From Candidatus Phyllobacterium onerii (GTDB lineage: Bacteria; Pseudomonadota; Alphaproteobacteria; Rhizobiales; Rhizobiaceae), in contig NZ_JAQMHX010000003.1 in assembly GCF_028331445.1 (NCBI RefSeq), forward strand, positions 310,001 to 374,000: DNA of 64,000 nt, given 5' to 3'. The notes below the pieces were generated by a model. That model searched no databases. It was not told the origin of the DNA and was given only the letters and a program-made list of their open reading frames with translations. The position numbers and the translations under genes are program-made. Positions 53,964 through 61,930 of the stretch are shown one piece after another. How positions within the stretch are numbered: position 1 is the stretch's first letter; every line of letters starts with the position of its first letter.

Positions 53964-54970
53964 GCAAAGCGCAGCCGCTGGCCGATATTGGAGGCTTTGG
54001 CTTTCTCCAGCAGGGCGTAACCAAGCGCAATATCGCTTAACGACAAGCCCCGATGCCAGAACAGGATTGTCTCATCTTCATTCTCACGGCCGGACTTGTG
54101 TCCGGCGACGATCTGGCCGAGCTCAGCATGCAACGTCTGCTCTGACAGTTTTCCCGCCTCCACATGCGCGCGCAGGGACCCAAATTTCCCGCCCTTGCAT
54201 TGGCCCCAGTCATCGACGACGAGCTTGTCCATGATGTCGGTCAACGACAGCTCCACCGCGCTCATTGTTCCGTAAGGCACGACGAACGCGCCGGGCTTGA
54301 TCCATTCCGTTTTCAACATCGATTGCGGCTCCGGCAGGCGCGACGCTTCAACGACGATGTCGGCACCTTCGACACAGGAGCGCCAATCATCGGTGACGAT
54401 GATCCGCTTGCCAAGATCATGGGAGAGTTTCTCGGCAAAGGCGTTGCGGCTCTCGGGACGACGCGAATGCACGCGGATCTCGTCGAAATTGTAGAGATGA
54501 TCAAGGAGCCTTACATTCCAATAGGCCGTGCCGCGCGCTCCGATATGGCCAAGGATCTTCGAATTCTTGCGCGCGAGATATTTTGCGCCGAGTGCAGTCA
54601 CCGCGCCCGTGCGCATATCGGTGATGACCGTTGCGTCAAGGATAGCGCGCGGTGAACCGGTACGTGGATCGAACAGATTGAGCACACCGAATTCTGACGG
54701 GTAGTTCAGCTTGTAATTGTCGACAAAGTCCCCGACGATCTTTACGCCAGCCAGATTCAAAGGCGCAACATATCCCCGCAACACGTTGAAATGGCCATTG
54801 AAAGTTGCATCCGGTTCAAGGTGCACTCGCGGCTCAATGACGGTATCGCCATTGCCTTGCGCGGCAAGCGAGGTTTCGATTGCACCGAGAATTTCGGCAT
54901 CCGTCAGCGCCAGCGCATCGATGTCGAGCGCATTCAGATAGTCGATGTAAATGGGTTTCATGTTGCTCAT
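53960..54970 (-). CDS. Ornithine cyclodeaminase/mu-crystallin family protein
   Basis: NAD-dependent protein of 336 residues. The N-terminal platform includes GDTVIEPRVHLEPD, the lysine-bearing region is VKIVGDFVDNYKLNYPSEFG, and the Rossmann motif is GHIGARGTAYWNVRLLDHLY, followed by VHSRRPESRNAFAEKL. The family includes ornithine cyclodeaminase, ketimine reductases, alanine dehydrogenase and opine-type enzymes. Here a ketimine or imino-acid reduction is as likely as ornithine cyclisation. Overlaps both neighbours by 4 bases. Confidence 0.88.
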   Translation of the reverse strand: MSNMKPIYIDYLNALDIDALALTDAEILGAIETSLAAQGNGDTVIEPRVHLEPDATFNGHFNVLRGYVAPLNLAGVKIVGDFVDNYKLNYPSEFGVLNLFDPRTGSPRAILDATVITDMRTGAVTALGAKYLARKNSKILGHIGARGTAYWNVRLLDHLYNFDEIRVHSRRPESRNAFAEKLSHDLGKRIIVTDDWRSCVEGADIVVEASRLPEPQSMLKTEWIKPGAFVVPYGTMSAVELSLTDIMDKLVVDDWGQCKGGKFGSLRAHVEAGKLSEQTLHAELGQIVAGHKSGRENEDETILFWHRGLSLSDIALGYALLEKAKASNIGQRLRFA

Positions 54971-56283
54971 GCTGCATGTGCCGGGATTGTGATTCCGAGA
55001 TTTTCGCGCAATGTGCGCCCGTCATACTCATTGCGAAAGAGGCCGCGGCGACGCAACTCAGGAACAACCAGGTCGATGAAATCCTGAAGCGCCCCCGGGA
55101 AATAGGCACCCATCACGTTGAAGCCATCCGCCGCTTTGCCATGGAACCGCTCCTCCAGTTCATCGACGATCTGCGCCGGTGTGCCGATCAATTGCCAATG
55201 GCCGCGCGCTCCGGCGAAATTGCGAGCCACCTGCCGGATAGACAGATTCTCGCGTCGCGCAAGATCGATGATCAGCTGCTGCCGGCTTTGAATGCCATCG
55301 GTAGCTGGCATTTCAGGCAACGGTCCTTCCAGCGGGTACTGCGACAGGTCCTTGATGCTGAGATAGCTGGCGAGCAACGCCACACCGACCTCGTCGGGAA
55401 TGAGTTCCTGCAAGGCATCATATTTCGCCCGCGCTTCGCTTTCGGTTCGGCCGACGATGGGCGACACACCGGGCAGGATCTTCAGATCGTCCGGATTTCG
55501 GCCGAAGGCCGGCATGCGCGATTTCAAGTCAGCATAGTAGTTTTGAGCTTCCTGCAAGGTCTGGGCCGCCACAAACACCACATCCGCTGTACGCGCTGCG
55601 AGGTTTTTGCCCGCGTCCGAAGCACCGGCCTGCACCATCAACGGACGACCCTGCGGCGAACGCGGGCTGTCGAGAAGTCCGCTGACAGCGAAATGTGTGC
55701 CGTGATGATCGACGGGATGTAGTTTGGATCGGTCAGCGTAGCTTTTTCCGTCGACGACATAAGCGCCGGTATCGACACTGTCCCAGACCGCCCTTGCGGC
55801 TTGTTCAAATTCCTCGGCACGCTCATAGCGCTGCGCATGGGGCCGCAAGCCGCTTGAAACAAAATTCTCCGCCTCGAGTTCGCTCGCAGACGTGACGAGG
55901 TTCCAACCAGCCCGACCACCGCTCAACTGATCGATGGAGGCCAGTGTGCGCGCAAGGCAATAGGGCTCGTTGTAGGTCGTGGAGGCCGTAGCGACCAAGC
56001 CGATATGGGACGTATTGACCGCCAGCGCCGCGAGCAGGCTCAACGGCTCGAACATGGTCGAACGCGCAGCCTGGCTCGCGGTGTTGATGTTGCGCTCGCG
56101 GATCGCGGCAGCATCTTCAAAGAAAACCATGTCGAATTTGGCAGATTCTGCGAGGCGCGTCAGGGCTATGAAGTGATCGACATCCACACCGGCTTCGGCA
56201 ACCGCGTCCGGATGCCGCCATGCCGCGATATGATGGCCGCCTGCCATAAGAAAGGCGCCAAGCTTCATCTGTGCTTTGCTCAT
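54967..56283 (-). CDS. LLM-class flavin monooxygenase, NtaA/SnaA/DszA type
   Basis: FMNH2-dependent monooxygenase of 438 residues, full length for the group. Motifs: KLGAFLMAGGHHIAAWRHPD, FDMVFFEDAA, FEPLSLLAALAVNTSHIGLV, LASIDQLSGGRAGWNLVTS, and QAGASDAGKNLAARTADVVF. It ends RGLFRNEYDGRTLRENLG as usual. Needs a flavin reductase, not found in the operon. Start overlaps the upstream monooxygenase-like gene's stop by 4 bases. Relatives oxidise chelators, sulfones and amines. Confidence 0.9.
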   Translation of the reverse strand: MSKAQMKLGAFLMAGGHHIAAWRHPDAVAEAGVDVDHFIALTRLAESAKFDMVFFEDAAAIRERNINTASQAARSTMFEPLSLLAALAVNTSHIGLVATASTTYNEPYCLARTLASIDQLSGGRAGWNLVTSASELEAENFVSSGLRPHAQRYERAEEFEQAARAVWDSVDTGAYVVDGKSYADRSKLHPVDHHGTHFAVSGLLDSPRSPQGRPLMVQAGASDAGKNLAARTADVVFVAAQTLQEAQNYYADLKSRMPAFGRNPDDLKILPGVSPIVGRTESEARAKYDALQELIPDEVGVALLASYLSIKDLSQYPLEGPLPEMPATDGIQSRQQLIIDLARRENLSIRQVARNFAGARGHWQLIGTPAQIVDELEERFHGKAADGFNVMGAYFPGALQDFIDLVVPELRRRGLFRNEYDGRTLRENLGITIPAHAA

Positions 56284-57353
56284 GATGTTTGCTCCGCTGC
56301 TTGGCTGGCCGGATGGCGCGGACGTTGCATTCCAAGATGCTCGCGCAGCGTGTTGCCCTCATAGGAGTTGCGGAACAGGCCGCGCTTTCGAAGTTCCGGT
56401 ATGACGTGATCAACAAAGGCGTCGATACCTTCCGGCGCCACCGGAGGAAGGACGGTGAAACCATCGACAATGCCTGACCACGCTCGCAACGCATCCGCCA
56501 CATCGAGGGGCGTGCCTATGACCTCAAACCCACAAAGCCTTTCTCCATCGGGCGACAACGTATCCAGTCTGTCATGGAGTTGCTGTGCGTCAGATTTGGT
56601 AGCGCCGATGAACGGAATGACATTTGCAAGGATCCTCACCTCGGACCGTTTACGGCCGTGACGTTCGAGCCGCTGCGTGAAATCGGAGACAAGCGTCCTC
56701 GCCTTGTCCATCGACGCCGGATCAATGAAAACAAGTTCAGCCGACCGCGCGGCAATCTCGGCGGTATCAGCCGTTAGCACGTGCGAAACAACTGGTTTGC
56801 CTTGCGGCGAACGATTGACGTTGAGCGGACCACGCACGGTGAAATACTCACCTTTGTGATCGAGAAGGTGCATTTTCTCCGGCAGGAAAAAACGGCCTGA
56901 GGCCTTGTCATAAACAAAGGCGTCATCCTCCCAGCTGTCCCAAAGTCCGTGGACCACATCGAGATATTCCTGATCGCGCGCGGTTACGCCCGACGGAACC
57001 ACGACATTCCACCCAGCCCTGCCCTTGCTGATCGTATCGAGCGAGGCAAAGCGGCGCGTGAGGTTGTAAGGTTCGTGCTGGATGGTTGCAGCGGTTGCGA
57101 TCAGCCCGATCCGGCGGACGACAGTGGCAAGCGCCGCAACCAGCGTCGTCGGCTCAAAAGGCACGGCCTGCGGCGACAGATCGTTCAGGGGCCGCTGACC
57201 AAGCCGATCGGCAAAGAATGCGAAGTCCAACCCGCCTTCTTCTGCTTTCTTCACCTGCGCCGCCAAAGCGTTGAAATGAATCGCATCTTCCGACTTCTCC
57301 CGCCAGGCGGCGGGATGATGGCCAAACGGCGTGATCGATATTCCGATGTGCAT
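56280..57353 (-). CDS. Shortened LLM-class flavin monooxygenase
   Basis: Paralog of the next gene, 357 residues from the ATG at 57353 (MHIGISITPFGHHPAAWREK, with AAGGGTAA upstream). It shares LDTISKGRAGWNVVVPSG and the RGLFRNSYEGNTLREHLG tail. Compared with its neighbour it lacks about 70 residues after the SDAQQLHDRLDTLSPDGE region, where the full-length enzyme has a substrate-side insertion. It may form a heterodimer with it or act on a larger substrate. Lies 31 bases after the ATPase stop. Confidence 0.87.
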   Translation of the reverse strand: MHIGISITPFGHHPAAWREKSEDAIHFNALAAQVKKAEEGGLDFAFFADRLGQRPLNDLSPQAVPFEPTTLVAALATVVRRIGLIATAATIQHEPYNLTRRFASLDTISKGRAGWNVVVPSGVTARDQEYLDVVHGLWDSWEDDAFVYDKASGRFFLPEKMHLLDHKGEYFTVRGPLNVNRSPQGKPVVSHVLTADTAEIAARSAELVFIDPASMDKARTLVSDFTQRLERHGRKRSEVRILANVIPFIGATKSDAQQLHDRLDTLSPDGERLCGFEVIGTPLDVADALRAWSGIVDGFTVLPPVAPEGIDAFVDHVIPELRKRGLFRNSYEGNTLREHLGMQRPRHPASQAAEQTS

Positions 57354-57384
57354 TGCTGGATTACCCTTGCTTTCGTACCGGCCG

Positions 57385-58317
57385 TCAGACCGCAAAAATA
57401 GCGTCCCGTGTCAATTGCCCCTTCACTGCGCCGCTCTCGTCAACAACGGCAAGAACGTCGCTATTGGCGGCAACCATCAACGCCAGTGCGTCGCGCAGAC
57501 TGCTGGTCGGTGCAACCGTACTGGCACCCGTGCGCGGCGCGGCAGGGTTCATCGCATCGTTCACAGTGAACAGGCTGAGCCGTTTGATCGCGCGGTCTAT
57601 CCCGACGAAATTTTCCACAAAAGCGTCGGCGGGGTGAGACAGCACTGCATCCGGCGTATCGTACTGGACGATCTTGCCGCTTTTCATGATGGCGATACGG
57701 TCGCCAAGCCGGATGGCTTCGTCGAGATCATGGGTGACGAGCACAACCGTCTTGCGCACGCGACGCAATATCTGGCGAAATTCGTCCTGAAGTCTCGTCC
57801 TGGCGATCGGATCGATCGCACCAAAGGGCTCATCCATCAACAGCACGGGTGGATCGGCTGCAAGCGCGCGGGCCACGCCGATACGCTGGCGCTGCCCGCC
57901 GGAGAGCTGGCGGGGATAGCGCTTCAGCATTTCGCTCGGGTCAAGCCCGACCAGATCCAGCAGTTCTTCCGTACGGCTGGTAATTTTCGCTTCAGTCCAG
58001 CCGAGCAATTTCGGCACCGCCGCAATGTTCTGAGCAATGGTCATATGCGGAAACAGACCGACCTGCTGGATCACGTAGCCAATGTGCCGGCGCAGTTCGA
58101 CCGGGTCGACCTTCGTGACGTCCTCGCCATTGACGATGATCTTGCCTTCCGTCGGATCGATCAGGCGGTTGATCATCCGCATTGTCGTGGTCTTGCCGCA
58201 GCCCGATGGACCTATGAGCGCTGTTGTCGTCCCTTCTGGAACGACGAGCGAAAGATCGTCGACTGAAGCCGGTCCGTCCGCAGCAAAACGTTTGGTCACA
58301 TGTTCCATGGTGATCAT
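57385..58317 (-). CDS. Osmoprotectant-type ABC ATPase (OpuCA/ProV group) with CBS
   Basis: ATPase of 310 residues from the ATG at 58317 (MITMEHVTKRFAADGPASVD), overlapping the permease stop by 4 bases. Walker A LIGPSGCGKTTTMRM, Q-loop YVIQQVGLFPHMT, signature [12 protein letters not shown], Walker B VLLMDEPFGAIDP. The last 60 residues (SSLRDALALMVAANSDVLAV, DESGAVKGQLTRDA) form a CBS-like module that senses ionic strength or nucleotides in this group. Confidence 0.92.
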   Translation of the reverse strand: MITMEHVTKRFAADGPASVDDLSLVVPEGTTTALIGPSGCGKTTTMRMINRLIDPTEGKIIVNGEDVTKVDPVELRRHIGYVIQQVGLFPHMTIAQNIAAVPKLLGWTEAKITSRTEELLDLVGLDPSEMLKRYPRQLSGGQRQRIGVARALAADPPVLLMDEPFGAIDPIARTRLQDEFRQILRRVRKTVVLVTHDLDEAIRLGDRIAIMKSGKIVQYDTPDAVLSHPADAFVENFVGIDRAIKRLSLFTVNDAMNPAAPRTGASTVAPTSSLRDALALMVAANSDVLAVVDESGAVKGQLTRDAIFAV

Positions 58318-58955
58318 GCGGTAGATCTCTCTGCAAAAAAGACTTTTTCGGCGATGCCGAGAGTAAACTCGGTCGTCAGGGCGAGCAGCGCAATGGGAAT
58401 GGCGCCAACCAGCAGCCTCGACATATCCATCATGCTGATGCCGACGGCGATGAAATCTCCGAGGCCGCCGCCACCTATGAAAGGAGCAAGCGTAGCACCG
58501 GCCAGCACCTGAACGGCGGCGGTGCGAGCGCCCGCAAACATGGCCGGGGCTGCAAGGGGAATGCGTATCTTGCGCAGGACCTGCCCCCTGCTCATGCCCA
58601 TACCCGTTGCAGCTTCCACGGCATCGGGGTCGACGTCGCGCAATCCGATAAAGGCGTTGAGCAGGATCGGCGGCAAAGCGAGAATGGTCAGAGCCACGAT
58701 GGACGGCCACAATCCGATGCCAAGAAGCGGCATCATGATAGCGAGGATTGCGAGACTGGGAATCGTGCGCAGGGCATTGATCGTATTGATGACTGCGAAG
58801 GCGAGGCCGCCCCGGTTGATGATCAGGATCGCCAGCGGCAGTCCAATGGCCAACGCGAAGGCCAACGAGACGCCTGACATGATCAGATGCTGGCCAAGCG
58901 CCTGGTAGAATTCCGGCTGATGATTGATGATCCAAGTGAAGGCGGTAATCAACAT
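58314..58955 (-). CDS. Osmoprotectant-type ABC permease
   Basis: Permease of 213 residues from the ATG at 58955, preceded by GGGGGAGGG. ALRTIPSLAILAIMMPLLGI and the EAA-type DPDAVEAATGMGMSRGQVLR are typical of OpuCB/OpuCD or YehW/YehY. It is one of two permeases in the operon, one base after the first one's stop. Confidence 0.92.
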   Translation of the reverse strand: MLITAFTWIINHQPEFYQALGQHLIMSGVSLAFALAIGLPLAILIINRGGLAFAVINTINALRTIPSLAILAIMMPLLGIGLWPSIVALTILALPPILLNAFIGLRDVDPDAVEAATGMGMSRGQVLRKIRIPLAAPAMFAGARTAAVQVLAGATLAPFIGGGGLGDFIAVGISMMDMSRLLVGAIPIALLALTTEFTLGIAEKVFFAERSTA

Positions 58956-58956
58956 A

Positions 58957-59577
58957 TCATGCCCTCCCCCGAACCAGATATTTCTCGGCCTGACTGAGCA
59001 CAACATCGAAGAAGATCGCCATCAAGGATGTCAAAATGCCGCCGACGAGTATTTTCTCGGTATAGTTCTGATCGATCCCCATGAGAATGATCGTGCCAAG
59101 CCCGCCGCCGTCGATGAAGGCCGCTACGGTGGCTATGCCGATCACGGTAACAAGGGCAATTCGTATGCCCGAAACAATGAGGGGCAGTGCGAGAGGAAGT
59201 TCGATCCCGACAAGCCGCTGCCAGGTATTGTAACCCATGCCATCTGCGGCATCGAGAACATCGGCCGGTACGCCCCGCAATCCGGTTACGACGTTGCGCA
59301 GGAGAATAAGCAGGCAATAAGACGACAGTCCAACCAGCGCCGGCTTTGTCCCAAGGCCAAGCCAGGGGATCAAAAGTGCGAATAGCGCCAGACTGGGGAT
59401 GACGAAAATGATGCCGGTTATCGTCAAGACGACCGCGTACAGCTTTGGCCGTCGCGCGCAGATGATCCCGAGGATTAACGCGATCACCAGCCCGATCAGC
59501 ACCGAGGAAACCGAGAGCACCAGATGCTGCCACGTAGCAATGAGTATTTCCGGAATGTTTTTGGGAGCCCAGTTCAA
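58957..59577 (-). CDS. Osmoprotectant-type ABC permease
   Basis: Permease of 206 residues from a TTG at 59577 (MNWAPKNIPEILIATWQHLV). FVIPSLALFALLIPWLGLGT and VLDAADGMGYNTWQRLVGIE are the gating and EAA regions. The weak TTG start may hold its level below the binding protein. Partner of the downstream permease. Confidence 0.9.
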   Translation of the reverse strand: MNWAPKNIPEILIATWQHLVLSVSSVLIGLVIALILGIICARRPKLYAVVLTITGIIFVIPSLALFALLIPWLGLGTKPALVGLSSYCLLILLRNVVTGLRGVPADVLDAADGMGYNTWQRLVGIELPLALPLIVSGIRIALVTVIGIATVAAFIDGGGLGTIILMGIDQNYTEKILVGGILTSLMAIFFDVVLSQAEKYLVRGRA

Positions 59578-59618
59578 GGGTACTGTCCTGCCTGCATGGT
59601 CGCTTCAGCAATGAAATA

Positions 59619-59640
59619 GCGGAGATGTGGTCATCTCCGC
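59619..59640 (-). terminator. Intra-operon hairpin after the binding-protein gene
   Basis: GCGGAGATG at 59619-59627 pairs with CATCTCCGC at 59632-59640 across 4 bases. On the minus strand it is followed by TATTT, between binding-protein and permease genes. Probably a partial terminator. Confidence 0.65.
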
Positions 59641-59689
59641 CATACACGTTCAAATGATCGGCGAAACTCTGCGGTTCCGCCGAGTATAA

Positions 59690-60571
59690 TCAAATACCTT
59701 TTTCTTTCAGGAACTCTGCAGCGACTTCCTTTGGTTCCTTCTTGTCGCGTTCGACGGCCGCATTCAGGTCACGCATGATCTCGTTGGTCAAAAGCGGACT
59801 GACCTTGTTGAGCACTTCAGCGATCTTCGGGTTTTTCGCCAAGGCATCCTGGCGAACGACAGGCACAAGATAATAGGGAGGGAAAAGATGCTTGTCGTCG
59901 TCAAGAACAACGAGGCCGCTGTCAGCGATCTGCCAGTCGGTGCTGAAACCATAGGACACATCGATGTTCTTGCTCGTGAGCGCGCTGTAGCGGATACCAA
60001 GCTTGGCGAAGATGCGAAAATCCTTGAACTCGATCCCGTAAACCTGCTTCAACCCCGGCAGACCATCCTTGCGTTCGCCAAAACCGCCTTCGGCGCCAAA
60101 GGAGAGCTCCTTGGAAGCTGGACCAAGATCCGTCAGCGTTTTGAGCTTGTATTTTTCAGCGGTTTCGGGAAGCGTAATGATGGCATAGCCATTGTTGATC
60201 TGCGTTGGCTCGAGCAGTGTCAATTGCAGGTTCTTCTCGTAATAGTCCTTGACGTCCTTGTAGATCTTGTCGGCCGAGCCCGACAGGTCGCCCTTGACCA
60301 CCGCAGCAAGCGCGGTCCCGGTATATTCCGGATAGAGATCGATTTCGCCGCTTGTCAGCGCCGAATGTGCGATGAGCGTAGCGCCGAGGTTCAGCCGGCG
60401 CTCGACCGTGATGCCGGCCTTCTCCAGCGCCTGCGCATAGATTTCAGCAACAACGAACTGTTCAGTGAAATTCTTGCTGCCAATTTTCACTGTCTGCGCA
60501 AAGCCGGACGTTGCCGCCGTCAATGCTACCAAAACGCCAAGCCCAATTGAGGCGACACTTTTCAAGATCAT
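59690..60571 (-). CDS. Osmoprotectant-type ABC binding protein (OpuCC/OsmF group)
   Basis: Periplasmic binding protein of 293 residues with a signal peptide (MILKSVASIGLGVLVALTAA). The mature N-terminus VKIGSKNFTEQFVVAEIYAQ, the ATLIAHSALTSGEIDLYPEY loop, and STDWQIADSGLVVLDDDKHL are typical of the quaternary-amine binding family. First gene of the eight-gene operon that ends with the lyase homolog. Ligand likely a betaine-like cation. Confidence 0.92.
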   Translation of the reverse strand: MILKSVASIGLGVLVALTAATSGFAQTVKIGSKNFTEQFVVAEIYAQALEKAGITVERRLNLGATLIAHSALTSGEIDLYPEYTGTALAAVVKGDLSGSADKIYKDVKDYYEKNLQLTLLEPTQINNGYAIITLPETAEKYKLKTLTDLGPASKELSFGAEGGFGERKDGLPGLKQVYGIEFKDFRIFAKLGIRYSALTSKNIDVSYGFSTDWQIADSGLVVLDDDKHLFPPYYLVPVVRQDALAKNPKIAEVLNKVSPLLTNEIMRDLNAAVERDKKEPKEVAAEFLKEKGI

Positions 60572-60818
60572 GGTTTTCCCTGCAGCTACTGTAGGATTTC
60601 ATCCGTATCCTACTGGTTTCGTTGTCGAATTCGCATGCTAGCAATCTCGGGCCCTAAGTTCGCAGAACAATATGCCAATGTTCCAAGAGAAGTAGAAATT
60701 ATTTACTATGCGTTTGCAACCGCCGATACGCGCACATCCTGACAGCGGTTGATCTCTGGTGTCGCTGCATTCTCCTCGCTACATTGCCGGTAACATCGCG
60801 AAGAGGCAGGAGGCATTG

Positions 60819-61313
60819 ATGTCCGACGATCATCAAAAGGGCGACGCGCACACGCATGACCATCCAATCGACTGGCGGGAGCATGGAGTCAAAATTATTC
60901 CCGGGAACTCTCTTGATCCGAATACGGCACAAACGCCGGGTATGAACCGGGCCGCTGCCATCAACCGCGCCCGGGCCGGAGCCGAAAAAATCTGGGCGGG
61001 GACAGTTGTCATTCATGCCAACGCCAAGACCGGCGCGCATCACCACGGGGATCTGGAAAGCATCATCTACGTGGTCAAAGGCCGCGCGCGCATGCGCTGG
61101 GGCGAAAGGCTGGAATATGTTGCGGAAGCCGGCCCCGGCGATTTCATCTTCGTGCCACCATACGTGCCACATCAGGAGATCAATGCCAGTCCCGACGAAG
61201 CGCTTGAATGTGTTCTTGTCCGCTCCGGTCAGGAGCCTGTCGTCGTCAATCTCGATATCGAGCCGGTGGAAAAGCCGGAGGGTGTTTTATGGAAGGATCC
61301 GATTCACCGCTGA
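60819..61313 (+). CDS. Cupin-domain protein
   Basis: Single-domain cupin of 164 residues from the ATG at 60819 (GGCAGGAGG before it). Metal site: GAHHHGDLESIIYVVKGRAR (three His and a Glu) and PGDFIFVPPYVPHQE with a further His. The His-rich N-terminus (DAHTHDHPIDWREHG) may add metal affinity. Divergent from the ABC operon, 247 bases from its start. Its end overlaps the deformylase homolog by 10 bases. Function unknown; cupins of this size include dioxygenases and isomerases. Confidence 0.88.
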   Translation: MSDDHQKGDAHTHDHPIDWREHGVKIIPGNSLDPNTAQTPGMNRAAAINRARAGAEKIWAGTVVIHANAKTGAHHHGDLESIIYVVKGRARMRWGERLEYVAEAGPGDFIFVPPYVPHQEINASPDEALECVLVRSGQEPVVVNLDIEPVEKPEGVLWKDPIHR

Positions 61314-61807
61314 CTGCGCGACAACTTCTCATAACGCTTGATCAATCTGTCACGCTTGAGTTTCGACAAACGGTAGACCCAGAATATGCCATCGAGCTGA
61401 TCGACTTCGTGCTGCAAACAGATGGACAGGAGACCGGTCGCTTCTTCTGTCTGAGACACGCCCGAAAGGTCCTCATAGCGAACCCGAATCGAAGCGGGCC
61501 GCTCGACCTCGTCCGAAACACCTGGCATGGAAACACTGCCCTCCTCGTGCCTGACGGTGTCAGCCGAAAACCATTCGATTTCCGGATTGACGTAGAAGCG
61601 AGCTGGTTGCGCCCGATCAAGCTTAAGAACGACAATGCGCTTCAAAAGGCCGATATGCGGAGCAGTTATGCCTATTCCCGGTGCCGCCCGCATTGTCTCC
61701 AGGAGGTCATCGGCCAGCAAACGGAGATCATCCCCAAACTCTGTAACGCCTTCAGCCAATGAACGCAGTGCGGGATGCGGATATTTCACGATTGGGCGTA
61801 TCGTCAA
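61304..61807 (-). CDS. Peptide-deformylase homolog lacking two metal ligands
   Basis: Deformylase-fold protein of 167 residues. The three signature blocks are all altered: GIGITAPH instead of GxGLAAPQ, EEGSVS instead of EGCLS (Ser91 where the metal Cys belongs), and HEVDQLDG instead of HEIDHLDG (Gln137 for the second His). Only the first His and Glu of HExxH remain. It therefore probably does not bind the catalytic metal and is not the cell's essential deformylase. Role unknown. It converges with the cupin gene and is divergent from the NtrY-like kinase. Confidence 0.88.
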   Translation of the reverse strand: MTIRPIVKYPHPALRSLAEGVTEFGDDLRLLADDLLETMRAAPGIGITAPHIGLLKRIVVLKLDRAQPARFYVNPEIEWFSADTVRHEEGSVSMPGVSDEVERPASIRVRYEDLSGVSQTEEATGLLSICLQHEVDQLDGIFWVYRLSKLKRDRLIKRYEKLSRSQR

Positions 61808-61930
61808 AACTTCGACCTTTCAAACTGGCACGTGGCACATCAGCAACGTTGCTAAAGCCTCGTGCCTCAAACCGCATTCGGAGCGCAAGCTTCCTTTACA
61901 AGCAACGCTGCGACCGATAATCGACAGCAA

